Shown here: piece after piece, positions 43,736 through 54,889 of the stretch | Position numbering within the stretch: the stretch's first letter is position 1 | Layout of the letters: each line of letters starts with the position of its first letter | NCBI RefSeq assembly: GCF_024679245.1 | Contig: NC_090180.1 | Location: 15,734,007-15,798,006, forward strand | Reading direction: 5' to 3' | From: Pseudorasbora parva | Lineage: Eukaryota; Chordata; Actinopteri; Cypriniformes; Gobionidae | DNA: 64,000 nucleotides | The notes under the pieces: generated by a model | What the model saw: only the letters and a program-made list of their open reading frames with translations | The model's database searches: none | Told to the model about the DNA's origin: nothing | Position numbers and translations under genes: made by a program

Positions 43736-44866
43736 CCACTGTTTTACAAAGGTCAAATTATAAATTGCATTTACCATATCAACAGTCTAATGTAACTATT
43801 AAAGCCTGTCCATTTGGCGTGGCTGTTTGAGGAACCCTTTTTATAATTAATAGCACTTGTACGTTGCCTGATCCCCTCCTCCAACATGTTGGAGAAACTG
43901 AAGACAAACTTACAAACATCTTGACAAAGTTATGCTGGACCTGGAGATGTAAGGTTTGACATCTGTACTGGAAGAAAATGCAAAGCGGTCATGTCCTGCT
44001 TGGAGTGTATGAACTGTTTATTGAGAGTTTCTTTAAAAAGACAAGAGACACAGTCTGATGGATTCTACTAAACGACTCCAAGAGACGACTCCAAACAGTT
44101 GGAAGTCTATTGCCGTACTGTCCAGCAGTGCATCTATTATCCATGTCTGAATGTCAAATATAAAATTCATGACACTGTAAAAGCTGAAACGGAAACATCT
44201 TTGAACTGAAATCATGCTGTCATGTACAATAAATGAAAACTGAGCTGAGGACTCATTAGAAGGAAAATAAATTTTCATTAACAAAATAAAACAAACACAA
44301 AACATGGGGGGGAGGGAGGGGGACACACAACCTAAAATACAAAACCACCCTCAAACTATACCAAATCGCAGAGCCCGGGGAGATTCAGACAGAACAATAA
44401 ACCAGCAAAGACTAACAAACACAAGGAGCTTATAAAGGGGACAAATCACGCAGAGACTGAGGGAACACAGGTGAGGCAAATGAAAGCAATAATCTAGAGA
44501 GAGACAGGACCACATAGCCCCCCCCCCCCCCCAAAAAAAAAAACCTTGCATGCTAATGCTAATATTAATAGTAAATGCTAATGCCACATTGTTGTGATTT
44601 CTGCAGTTTAACTTTATATTTCTGAGCTTTTACAGCTTTTTGTGTTCTTATAGGCTTTTGGGAAATAGGCTACACAAAGAAAGTTCCGTCAGGGAATCCA
44701 GCAGAGACACAAGCAGCTCTGAGCTTAGAAATCTAAAGTCTAATAGGCAAGTTTTAAGCAGTTTGAGGACATTTTCAGTTGCACTAAAGCTCCTTGTGGG
44801 TCTCAGGCTGTGTGAGGCAGCAGTAAGAGCTGATTGTGATATGTGTCCTGACAGCGCACTGCACAG
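43736..44866. other. Unassigned DNA preceding the finTRIM relic
   Basis: A C-run/A-run junction (44519-44541) is the only clear simple repeat. The segment 44640-44866 may contain earlier decayed TRIM sequence, but I cannot align it by eye. Confidence 0.4.
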
Positions 44867-45025
44867 GCCGCAGTGGAGGACAGTAAGAAGATCTTTACTG
44901 AGCTCATCCGCTCCTTTGAGAGAAATCGCTCTGAGGTGACAAGGCGAGTCGAGCTGAAGGGCAACTGATGATCTGAAGAGATGAAGCAGATTTCAGACAC
45001 AGATGATCATGTCCATTTCCTGGAG
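44867..45025 (+). pseudogene. finTRIM-like coiled-coil exon relic, copy 1
   Basis: The frame gives AAVEDSKKIFTELIRSFERN, then RSEVTRR. This is the typical coiled-coil segment after the B-boxes of fish TRIM (finTRIM) proteins, which are E3 ubiquitin ligases linked to innate immunity. TGA occurs at 44966-44968. A shifted frame then resumes with EEMKQISDTDDHVHFLE and a donor-like GAG|GTAATA at 45026. The stop plus frameshift make it a pseudogene. No RING, B-box or B30.2 parts were found nearby. Confidence 0.8.
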
Positions 45026-45086
45026 GTAATATCTATTCTTAATGGCCATTTTACAAGTTTGTTTGCCCCTATTTGGTTTGCTGTCC

Positions 45087-45220
45087 GCAGTGGAGGACAG
45101 TGAGAAGATCTTTACTGAGCTCATCTGCTCCATTGAGAGAAGCTGATCTGAGGTGATCAGACAGCAGGAAACGGATGTAGGGAGTCAGCTGAAGGGCGAC
45201 TGAAGCAGCTTCAACTTGAG
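45087..45220 (+). pseudogene. finTRIM-like coiled-coil exon relic, copy 2
   Basis: A second copy, 60 bp downstream of copy 1, is preceded by a good acceptor-like tract (TTTGCTGTCCGCAG). It reads AVEDSEKIFTELICSIERS, stop (45144-45146), SEVIRQQETDVGSQLKGD, stop (45201), and ends GAG|GTTAGA. It shares the first 60 bases with copy 1 at high identity but differs afterwards, so it arose by duplication of the exon or from a second gene copy. Confidence 0.8.
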
Positions 45221-45225
45221 GTTAG

Positions 45226-46001
45226 AATATGACTATATTTCCAAATAAAAATATATTTAAAATTAAAGCGAATGCACTTTAGTTCATTCGGGTCTGCGGT
45301 CACTTATAAAGTATAAACTTTAATCTAAATCTCCTGTGCTGTATTCTCGTCTAAATGACATTCTAATTTATAAAGCTATCCCTTGTATTTAATTAAGCTG
45401 TTATAACTTTTGTGCCTATATGACTATTATTCACTTGACATTCCTACCACATACATCATGATACGAATTTGGTGTGTAGGCCCACCTATACCTGATTGAT
45501 TCAAGTTTTTGTGAATTTATGAAGTTTTCCCTGTATTCCATCTCCTGGGACAGCAGGTTATGACTGATTTGATTTATTCTGGTTGCTAATACAAAAGAAT
45601 TATCACCCATAATCAAAAGATTTTTATGGTTTGCTAATTGACAAACCTTCTACTGTCTACTCCAGGTTCTTGCACTGCATATACTGCATGATAAACCTTT
45701 TCGCCATCAGGCACATATATTTCATGATCACTCTCACAAAGAGCATTTGCACTTTAAAACATACATCACACATACTACTAGCCTATTATTATTTAATATA
45801 CAAAGCAAACATACTAACATATATTTTTGTATACCGATCAGGCATAAAATTATGACAACCAACTACAAGGTCATGGGTGGCCAAGGCTCGTTGATGCACC
45901 TTGGGCATGAAGGCTGGCCCGTGTGGTCAGATCAAACAGATGTTGGCCTCTAAATCCAGCATCTGTGGGATGTGCTGAACAAACAAGTCCCGTCCGTCCG
46001 T
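45226..46001. other. No gene seen
   Basis: AT-rich DNA with short open frames only. AATCCAGCATCTGTGGGATGTGCTG at 45954-45978 resembles the Tc1 IEHLWDV region and may be a small Tc1 scrap. Confidence 0.4.
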
Positions 46002-46077
46002 CCATCCATCCATCCATCCATCCATCCATCCATCCATCCATCCATCCATCCATCCATCCATCCATCCATCCATCCAT
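46002..46077. repeat. (CATC)n microsatellite
   Basis: About 19 units. It creates artefactual HPSI and MDGW repeat frames on opposite strands. Confidence 0.98.
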
Positions 46078-46479
46078 CTGTAAAAATCAGCTTTTCTCCC
46101 TCTGTACACTGTAGTATTGTATAGTATTATATTGCACTTCTGTAGAATGCCTGAGCCATAGGCATTTCAATGTAAAAATGGTCAATGACATAATGTGTGT
46201 GTATATGACACAAACACTTGTTGTAGGCTACAAGTACAAAACTAAACAAATAAAATTAAACAAAACACAGTCTTCACTCTCATGATTTTTTTAAATATAA
46301 ATATTTTTATTTTATTTTATTATTATTATTAAAGCAAGACGGGAATCAGGAATCGCTTATAGGTTAGTGTGGCACGAATATTTTACTATATTACGTAACT
46401 AAGTATAATATGTTTGGGGTTATTCAAATGAATTAATAAAAATAAAAAATAAAGTTTGTTATTAACAATATCGTTTCGC

Positions 46480-46718
46480 CATCTTTGGAGTTACGGCCAG
46501 TTTGTCCGTGTTTATTTCCCGGAGCTGGATGTTTTGGGCAGATGAGGTACGTGACGTGACAGAACGTACAGTGAGTTCTCCTGACGTCATGTCGAGCTTC
46601 CCAACGGCAGGCAGTCAGTGCGCGAGAGCCAAAATGAAGTGAAATCTGTTGAAGAGAAGCGAAGAAAAAGCAGAGCTCATACATCTGGACGAAACCTCTC
46701 ATCTGCTCACAGAATTTG
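46480..46718 (+). other. Candidate non-coding first exon and promoter of a plus-strand gene
   Basis: A CpG-rich island in otherwise AT-rich DNA, with a full palindromic CRE, TGACGTCA (46582-46589), and other TACGTGACGTGAC sequence upstream. Downstream comes CAAAATGAAGTGA, a two-codon upstream ORF, and the block ends with a consensus donor TTTG|GTAAGT (GT at 46719-46720). I found no coding exon downstream within the window. By position relative to bpnt2 in human (8q12), a divergent gene with non-coding 5' exons such as fam110b is conceivable, but nothing in the sequence proves it. Confidence 0.45.
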
Positions 46719-46720
46719 GT

Positions 46721-47480
46721 AAGTTATCACATTCTCGTTCGTCGGTCTCATTCAGAAACTGTGGTAATTAATTTCCCCATGCGTGATGCATATGTTCAAC
46801 TGAAGGTTGAGTCAGGATTGATGCCAAACAAACTGAGTTTGGTCAAAAGACGCATTCTTACTTCTGTAACGTTAACTTAGATTGATTTAAAAGGCTTGAC
46901 TCTTCTTTCTGAGTTTGCTAAATATTACGCAAAATATTTACTAACATTGAATCCTGATAGCATATCATGTGGCTCAACACTTATTTACAGATACTAACAG
47001 GGCTGAACAGATAAAGATTAATTTAGGTTACCCAAACTCTACTCCAGTGCCTTTAATATTGCTAAACTTCTATGTTTTTTCAATGAAATAATCTTCACTG
47101 GTTTGAAATGACGTGTTTATAAAATGGTCATGTATTTAGGGCTCCTAAGTCAAATGAAATCACACTGGTATCATAAAGTTGTTGAAGAAAATAAACAGTT
47201 AAAAGCGTAGACCTTCATGCTGAACATTTGTCTTCTGTTTTGGTTCGCTGCTGTCATTATAAAGTAGCTTTCAATTGATGACGCTGATTTTTAACAAAAA
47301 TGTTTTATTAATAATAATAATAAACCAATAAATTGGTTTATTTTATTGCCTGTACTTCTGTGGTTTTTGAAAGTCATAAAACGCAAGAATTAGCTTGACA
47401 AATAGCTGGCAGCATGGACATTAACATTTAAACACCAAGATTTCGGTCAAACTTTAAATGAATAGGTAAGGAAAAAGTAT
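46721..47480. other. No gene seen
   Basis: AT-rich, probably intronic to the candidate gene starting at 46.5 kb. No repeats with clear ends. Confidence 0.4.
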
Positions 47481-47701
47481 ACACTTAAAAATATAGTTAA
47501 TTTTTTTTGCATCTATGGTTCCATGATAGTTCTTTATATTGGAAAAGGTTCTTCAGATTATTCAAATATTTTGAACTCACAGAATAATTTGATTCTTTTA
47601 AGAAATGTTCAAAAAAAGGTTATTTGGGGAACCCAAAATAGGTCTTATATTGCATTTCTATGAGAAACATGCCCTATTGGAACCTTTATTTTTAAGAGTG
47701 T
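47481..47701. mobile_element. MITE-like repeat
   Basis: The ends ACACTTAAAAATA and TATTTTTAAGAGTGTA are inverted relatives. The interior contains repeated GGTTCTT/AAGAACC-type motifs (GGAAAAGGTTCTTCAGATTA). It matches a common fish interspersed repeat pattern and is non-coding. Confidence 0.7.
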
Positions 47702-47759
47702 ATTTTAGGTTTTGAGAGTGGTCATCATTTTATAACATAAATTTGACTTTTTTTTCCTC

Positions 47760-47762
<3 letters not shown>

Positions 47763-47839
<77 letters not shown>
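47763..47839. repeat. (TA)n microsatellite
   Basis: About 38 TA units followed by a poly-T tract. Confidence 0.98.
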
Positions 47840-47840
<1 letters not shown>

Positions 47841-49105
47841 TTTTTTTTTTTTTTACCAAAGACTTTTAAATATATATTTTCTAATTTAATGTGAGGGCAC
47901 AACACTGATTATAAGCACAGTGATAATTATAAAAGAATTAGAACATATTATATCATGTCAAATTGCAAGGTACTGCTTTCACTGTTTTTTGTTAATGTCA
48001 ACTACTCTTGTTTGAGTAGCAACACTGATGATGATAGAAAGCTATTAAAGCTGTCTGTGACTGTCTTAGCTGTCAGATAAAGTCATTAACTGAATGATGT
48101 CTTGCATATTAAGGTGTTAAAGTGTCATATTCAGTCAGCGATCCTCAGGGAATCCTAGTTTGCATTCCTGGTGCCTATAAACCAGTCTACCTTGACCACA
48201 TTCCCATCCAAACTGGATATTCATCTGATGTCCTTCAAGGTCCCATGACCTAAAGGTTTAAAGGCAATGTTTTGGTCACATTCCTGTGTCCTCACGGCCT
48301 CATTCTTTCCCACCCCCTGAACATTTCTGCTCAGTGGCCTTAGAGGTCACAGACACTTCGGAGCCTAAGTCAAAAGCCAGCTATGAGAAAACTGGACTCC
48401 TAAACATGCATTTGGTAATAAAACTGGAAGTTAACCTCAGAAAGCTGTTATTAATATCATACAGCTATGTTATAGCTATCATTTCATGAAGTCAAGGTCA
48501 AGAAAATTCCACCTTTTTTACATGACTTTTTTATTATTAATTTTTACTAATAAAATCAAATCAACATTTTAAATCACATCTTATGAGGCTAAAAGTAGCT
48601 CCTAACTTGCCAAATTAGGAAAATAAAAATAATGGGCGTGGCCTAATTTTAGGACTCCTACATTTTTCCTTTAAAAGTATTTTACAAAGCATTTTAGCAC
48701 TAAAACAAGCTCCTAAATCTGTAAAAACTTTAGTAGTTGGAGGACTCAAAAGTCACTGAGACCAATCACAATCAATCCTAATGGATGTTGCCACAATACG
48801 CCTCCGCAATCTGCCCAAATACTTGACACCATTGAGGAAGTAAAAGAATAAGCAAATAAGGGTATATGGCATGCTGTCTGAGGGGATCAGTGGCTCCATT
48901 AATCGTGAGGTAACTCAATACAAACGTTATGTCCAGTTATCTTTTACAAAATATCAAATATTGTCTGTGGTTATAAATAAATAAAATAAGACGTGTGTCC
49001 AATATACAAAAGCAGCCGTGTTGAGTTGTGAAATGTAAGACAGGTGAATAGTATTCTGCATGTTCCTACTTGCAAAAAAATTAGCAAATATCAAAGGTTT
49101 CTATA
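47840..49105. other. No gene seen
   Basis: Non-coding DNA. The stretch 48110-48480 is less AT-rich but has no splice-bounded frame with a recognisable protein. Confidence 0.4.
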
Positions 49106-49610
49106 TACGTAATTTTTTACCCATATATGTAAAATGATCAAAAACAAAGATATTTAATGAACACCTAATAACCTAAAATACATATATTTTAAAGATTCAT
49201 TTTAGACCCATATATGTAAAATTGATGTAGAAATGCAAGAAAGGAAACATAAACATAATGATTTGTGGAAATCAAAAACAAGATGTTTAATGAATACCTG
49301 GAAAAACAAATTATAGAATACACATATTTAAAATATTCAGCAAAGAAACACTCAGCCATGACTGAAATAACATAGTAAATGAATACGGGTCATTTTAGAC
49401 CCCTGTTGTGCATTAGAAGGGTTGTGATACAAAAACAATTTTTAATCCAAAAGGAAGAAATTTAAAATAAAAATAAGGATTTGTGATGATCTAAAACAAG
49501 TTAAATGAAGAATACCTGGAATACTGAATGATTACATTTATTTCTAAGATAACAAAAGTAAAAACTCACTTTAGACCCATGTTATGGATCAAAGGGTTAA
49601 CGAAAATCTT
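49106..49610. repeat. Degenerate long-period tandem repeat
   Basis: The motif TTTAGACCC recurs at about 49200, 49392 and 49570, and TTTAATGAA-ACCT near 49155, 49288 and (changed) 49503. Each is followed by related sequence, giving an irregular period of about 180-190 bp over about 2.5-3 units. Confidence 0.6.
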
Positions 49611-49682
49611 TTACTGCCATTACGGAGTTTAACCTCTTAGTGGTAAGAAAAAATGGTTAGTGAATACAGATTACAGATACAG

Positions 49683-51132
49683 GTTAGTGAATTTTTTGGA
49701 ATTTAGCTTTTTTTTTTTTTTTAGTAATTTAGTAATTGAACATATCCCCCAGAGTTAGGTAAGTTCATACACACCATTCTCATCTCTGTGCGTGCCATAG
49801 CTCTGTCTGACGCACCCACTGCTAGCCTAGCTTAGCACATAAACTGGAGGTAAACGGCTCCATCTAGCCTACTGCTGAATAAGAGACAAAATAACACCAA
49901 CATTTTCCTATTTACATGTTGTGATGTGTATAGTAACATTGTGTACTTAGACAGATAGAAAATGAAAAGTTGTGATTTTTCTAGACCGATATGGCTAGGA
50001 ACTACACTCTCATTCTATTTTCAGGTGGTGGGTAATATCATTGCGCCGCTGCACCCATGGTACGTCAGCAAAGTTCCCTGATTATTGCGCAGGAATGAGA
50101 GTGTAGTTCCTAGCGATATCGGTCTAGAAAATCACAACTTTTTATTTTCTGTCGGTCTTAGTACATGATGTTACTATACACATCACAACATGTAAACTGG
50201 GGGGTATTCCAGAAAGCAGGTTATGTGACATACCCAGGTATTATTAAGAGTAAGTTATCGGAAAACCTCAACTTTCAGTTCTGAAAACGGAGGTAACTTT
50301 CAGGGTATTTAAGTAGCCATAGCAACTCACTCTCTCAACATAACCTGCTCTGAAGCAGGTTATGTTCCAGGGTTAGTTTGCTTAAGAGGTATTCAGATGT
50401 GTTTTAAATTATTAATATAGCAAATATAAATATGACAATTTGTTTCTGTTATATAATATACAATATTATATATTCTAAAGAATTAGTGTTAAGAATTATG
50501 AAAATACAATATATGTATTATTTTATGGTCATATGACACATGGATCTGCATTCAATTAATTAGCATCAAGTGAACAATATAACCCTTATTGAATAAAAAT
50601 TCACTCCTCACAGAATACAAATGACTTATTATAAGAAAACATAAAAAATTATTGCACAACCAATAGATGGCGATGTGCATTAGGAATGTTATGTATATCG
50701 CCATTGAACAGAAGAAGAAGAGGAAGTAGAACAGAGCTCCATTTTAGCGTCTGTTTCCATGGAGAATCATCGGTTCGTTGCTCTGGTGAGAATATATTGT
50801 GCGCTTATGGTTAACACACTCTGAGTTGTTTTAACTTACTCCCGGACACGTTTTTGGAACCAGCATACCTCGAGTAAGCATGTTTTGGGTTAATTAACCA
50901 GGAGTTCAAGGTATATGTGAAGGTAAGTTAACCTTGCTTTCTGGAATACACCCCAGGAAAATGTTGGTTTTATTTAGTCTCTTATTGAGCAGTAGGCTAG
51001 ATGGAGCTGTTTACCTCCAGTCTTTGTGCTAAGCCAGGCTACACACGGATATGAGACTGGTTGTACTTATCTATCTCTGGGGGATACAGTCAATAAGCTA
51101 AAGTCCCAAAAACTCAGCGTGTTCCTTTAATT
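49683..51132. mobile_element. Large fold-back (inverted-arm) element
   Basis: The two halves are long inverted copies. The left arm runs from about 49683 to 50016 and the right arm from about 50092 to 51132. Matching pairs include CATATCCCCCAGAG / CTCTGGGGGATA, GGAGGTAAACGGCTCCATCTAG / its inverse at 51000-51022, and TTTCTAGACCGATAT / ATATCGGTCTAGAAA. The unpaired centre is about 75 bases. The right arm is interrupted by a different element at 50197-50955. Confidence 0.9.
50197..50955. mobile_element. TIR element nested in the fold-back's right arm
   Basis: It begins CTGGGGGGTATTCCAGAAAGCAGGTTA, and the reverse complement of its end reads TGGGGTGTATTCCAGAAAGCAAGGTTA. The uninterrupted left arm of the host element shows what the insertion site looked like. 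Several GTTATGTT/AACATAAC palindromic motifs occur inside. There is no transposase. Confidence 0.85.
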
Positions 51133-51689
51133 AAACAACTGTGGTGGTATAATAGGGAAAAAAGTTTAATATATAATTTTCCTTAGCTATGCGTTTTGAC
51201 TTGTGTGTGTCAAATTTGGTGTTATTACCAGGGATTTTAAGGTGTTGTTGCTAGCTGATTTTTGTTTTGGAACTTTAACTCGATTTTTCTCAAAATTGAC
51301 TTTGCTGACGATATCAACCTCAAAAAGGAAGATTCCAACAAATAATTTATCATTTTGAAGGTTTTTTTAAAATAGTGAAAATAACTATATCAAACACTCA
51401 TTGCGAATAATTTTGCCAGCACGGGTCACATATAAAAACTTTATTAACATTATAAGTGAACCTCAAGGAGGATATTAAAATAAAAAAAAATACAACATAA
51501 AATGCATGGCATGAACCCTTTAATATTTTTGTTTCTTTTCCATACATTGCACCATCTTGTGGACCTTTTATGACAAATAATTGTGGATTTTTAGGTGCAG
51601 GTAACACGGAGAGAGATTTTGTTTATTTACATACACTAACCTGACATTGTAACAATGCAAAACTTCAAAAATAGGAACGTTAACAACAC

Positions 51690-51815
51690 ATGTCATTCCA
51701 AACCTGTTTGACTTTGTCCTGTTTTGTGTTTTGGAGAAGAAAGAAAGGACTGGAATGACATGATGACAAAGGTGACAATGGTCTTTTTTTTTGTTGAACT
51801 TGCCCTTTAAGAAAG
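51690..51815. mobile_element. Partial MITE
   Basis: Contains CATTCCAAACCTGTTTGACTTTGTCC and GGAATGACATGATGACAAAGG with a TTGAACTTGCCCTTTAAG end, consistent with a decayed copy of the family at 17375-17680. Confidence 0.55.
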
Positions 51816-51959
51816 CGACTCTGCACTAAGCAAGAGCGACTGCTTTATATGCTTTATTTTTAAGATACAATATTATTTTAAAAGCTACATTAGAAAAGAT
51901 GTGCTCGTTGTACCAGGTCAATTCTATTGAAATAAATAATTTGCAAGCAGCTTTAAAAA

Positions 51960-52400
51960 GAATGGTCTTTTACAATCCCCAGCTTGCAGGTAGACCTCCC
52001 TAAGGTGTTTAGATAAGTTGAAGAAGAACCCTTGGGAGAAACCGAGGCTCAAGTGAGGTCAGGTTTTAATCAAGATGGCATTGGTCAGGTATTAAGTTAT
52101 ACATGCTCTGTGCAATCAGTCTTTAGTGGTAATTCAATCTGATTCCTCCTGCTTCTAATTTACCACTCTTGGGTGATTAGTAAGCCAGACCAACTGGCTA
52201 AGCTGCCACTTTATCAGCACGAGCTTAGAGCTTATGAAAGTGTGGGTCCTTGTTTGATTGGCTGAAAAGACATGGTTTGCTGGGTGGCCTTGTGGTGCTG
52301 GAGGCATGTGTAGTTGTGTCCCCTGGTGGAGCCTTTAGGTCAGGGGTCTTGGACGGTGACCATCTGGACCTTTAGGGGGTGGTTTCCTAAGATACGGCCT
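51960..52400. promoter_or_regulatory. Candidate conserved non-coding element
   Basis: Non-repetitive, less AT-rich sequence with several homeodomain-type and other regulatory-like motifs (GGTAATTCAATCTGATT, CTTCTAATTTACCAC, TTTGATTGGCTGAAAAG). It lies in what may be the first intron of the gene starting at 46.5 kb. Conservation is not tested. Confidence 0.3.
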
Positions 52401-53268
52401 TTGTTTGCCCAAAACAATTGGAAGTTAATCTGGAGGAGATAAGAATAGCCTCTGTTGCATTGCTGCCTGTGCCATCAGCCAGTCTTCACGTAACATGTAA
52501 GGAGACATCTCTTTCTGCTTCTTTCTTTTACTTGAAAGAGGTTTTTGACTGACTGGCTTCCCTTTTTTGGAGGGGTGGAGGAGGAATAGTCTTACTTTCC
52601 AGGAGTCAAGGTTCTGATATGGTGCTGCCCTTTTGGTGCATTGAACCAAAACTATTGTTGGGAGATTTAGGAAAACTATTGATTATCAACTATTATTTTT
52701 AGACCCTTTGATGCCGCTCAATGTCAGTATTTATGTATTCACTCTGAAATTGCATTACATGGTGTGTGTTTTTTCCATGAAGGAAGCAAAATTTACACCA
52801 AATGCACTGTAGCAAAATAAAGTTGAAGAAGTCTGGCATTCCGCACTAGAGAGAAGTCTGTTGTTTTTACCGACATGTCGAGTTATGACATTCTGATTAA
52901 ACTTTAAAAAGTCAAAACAATAATTAACATATGCATGGATGAATAATTCACAATAAGATTAATAACATGCTTTTAGAAAATGTATATAAAGTGAAGTTTC
53001 ATTTAATTTAAAATCAAGGCATGTTTCCCTAAAAGAAATGTAATAAATGAACACAAAGATTAATCATTTCGAATAATTTTCAAATTTGTCATCATAATTT
53101 TCAAATTTGTCATCATAATTTTCAGTGTTTTGAATAATTTTACTGAAACAAATAGTTTGAACTGATTTTTACGAATGGATCTCACCAACTCTAATGTTAG
53201 ACAAAGCTCCTAAGGACATTTTAAATATTATTTGTTTTGCCTTTATTAATGCCAACTGCATAAAAAAA
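52401..53268. other. No gene seen
   Basis: The open frame at 52425-52649 (minus) has no recognised domain. Direct repeat CAAATTTGTCATCATAATTTTC occurs twice in tandem (53090-53123). Confidence 0.45.
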
Positions 53269-53797
53269 CTAGCCTAGAAATCTAGATGCACCCTAGCGGC
53301 AGTGTCGTCTAGCTATCTGCCGCGAGTGTCGTCTAGCAACTCTCAATACACTTCTGAGCTGTAAAAACCAAAATCTGGTCAGGCCAATCTCATTGTGTAT
53401 AGAGTCGGTGGTCGGGGCTTAACATAATGACGACGGCCGAGTTGCGCTTGCTTGTTACTAGTAAACACAGAAGCTGGCGAACGGCGGTCTTTTGAATCAG
53501 CTTTGACTGCGATTCTGGAAGACTTGGAGTTAAGCTTTTTTCTGAGAAAAGACCGAAGAACAGAAGACCAAAGAATTCTTAAAAAGGGAAGATGTGTTCG
53601 GAGTTTTGCCAACCAGATACAGCGAATGTTTAATCTATCAACGAGCTCCACTTCGTTGCTCTGGTTGGTGTAGCGCTATCAAATCGCGTTCAGAGGGATT
53701 TTGAAAGACAACTGTTTATCCCGCTCCTCGGATTGATCCCTGGGAATGGTGAGTTTCCAGACCAAACATCTTGATGTGGGTCTGGCTTGTCAGGCTA
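53269..53797 (+). mobile_element. hAT-like element copy B with 8-bp TSD and captured helicase fragment
   Basis: It is flanked by TAAAAAAA (53261-53268) and TAAAAATA (53798-53805), an 8-bp duplication with one change. It is collinear with copy A (28587-29081) over its length, with the same imperfect inverted ends. It holds the better-preserved version of the helicase-like stretch. Confidence 0.85.
53480..53655 (+). pseudogene. Helicase motif-I-like fragment inside element copy B
   Basis: From 53588 one frame reads EDVFGVLPTRYSECLIYQRA, then PL. It aligns with the RecQ/WRN-type motif I context (KDVFxVLPTGxGKSLIYQLAPL) with the glycine, lysine and serine of the ATP-binding loop replaced. An upstream segment in the neighbouring frame (FESALTAILEDLELSFFLR) matches copy A's frame. 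It contains frameshifts and is not functional. Confidence 0.7.
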
Positions 53798-53854
53798 TAA
53801 AAATACAGAAGTGTATTTGTATTGGAATTTTTATTATTTCACCCTCATTTCATT

Positions 53855-53925
53855 TAATAAATCTATTTTAAGGGTTTGAAATGATATGATGGTGAGAACA
53901 TTTTTGGGTGAGTTATCCTTTTAAT
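53855..53925. mobile_element. Short MITE fragment
   Basis: GGTTTGAAATGATATGATGGTGAG and TTTTTGGGTGAGTTATCC match the right end of the family at 17375-17680. Confidence 0.6.
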
Positions 53926-54221
53926 AGGCTTTCATTCATTTGGCAATGCTTAAAAATTAAAAAAATATATATATATATTTGGCTTATAAAGCAAATACTC
54001 GCTTTTCCCCTATTTTCTGCTTCTGCATATTAGAGCAAATTGGATTAATTTTGCAGCTATAATTGTGTGGGTGTGTTGGTATGGATGTCAGAGTGTGGTT
54101 TGTATGTGTGTAATAAAAAAATGGTGTGTTTGCATTTAATGTTTAAGAGACATAGAAATTATATTATCCCAAATGTAATCCCAAATAGTATACCTTTGAA
54201 AGCTTGTTTCCGCCACTGAAT

Positions 54222-54425
54222 AAAAAAAGGGTAATTGCGACGAATTGCGAGATATAAACTTGCAAATGCGAGTTATAAAGTCTGAATTGCAAGATATAAT
54301 GTCCTAATTGTGAGATAGAAACTCGCAAATGCAAGTTATATAGTCCTTATTATATAAAAAAGTCAGAATTGTGAGATATACACTAGTAGTTGCAAGAAAA
54401 AAGTCTGAAATGTGAGGTATAATGT
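54222..54425. repeat. Minisatellite-like tandem array
   Basis: Imperfect units of about 20 bases with GAATTGCGAGATATAAACT / GCAAATGCGAGTTATAAAGT alternation, about 8-9 units. Confidence 0.8.
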
Positions 54426-54889
54426 GTGTGTCAATACCAGTGGAGCTTTGATGGCATCTAATTGGAAAAATGTGGTGCCGCTCTTAAACAAAATCTGGTG
54501 CTGTTCAGTAGTTTTTGAGTTCAACATGTTTTTATTAACTACAGGCCTATATTTTAAATAAAATATTGCTCTTTTTTAACTTCAACAATAATTTGCCATG
54601 GGGTTTCTTTAAAATCAGACCAAAGCTTAAGTCTGTGCTCCCAAGCTTCAATTTCTTATGAAACTTATGATATTCACAAAAATGTTGCCCAATTTTATAT
54701 AATCAAAAATCCTTGCGAATCAAAATTAGATATTCAAAACATCACCCAGACCCACCATTTATTTTCACACATTGTCTAGGTTTTTAAAAAGGGTCTGTTA
54801 TTAAAAACATCATGTAAAATAATAATCTGTATTTCAAGCGTTTGACAGTTCAATACTCTAAACACAGTGCTCTCATATCTTCATAGACA

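Noticed and set aside
44640..44939. Open frame of 99 residues before the finTRIM relic
   Set aside because: It overlaps the relic in the wrong frame; no domain in this reading.
46002..46077. Short evenly spaced repeats as a possible CRISPR array
   Set aside because: Perfect tetranucleotide repeat without spacers, in a vertebrate genome.
45871..46114. Open frames with MDGW and HPSI repeats
   Set aside because: Both strands of a (CATC)n microsatellite.
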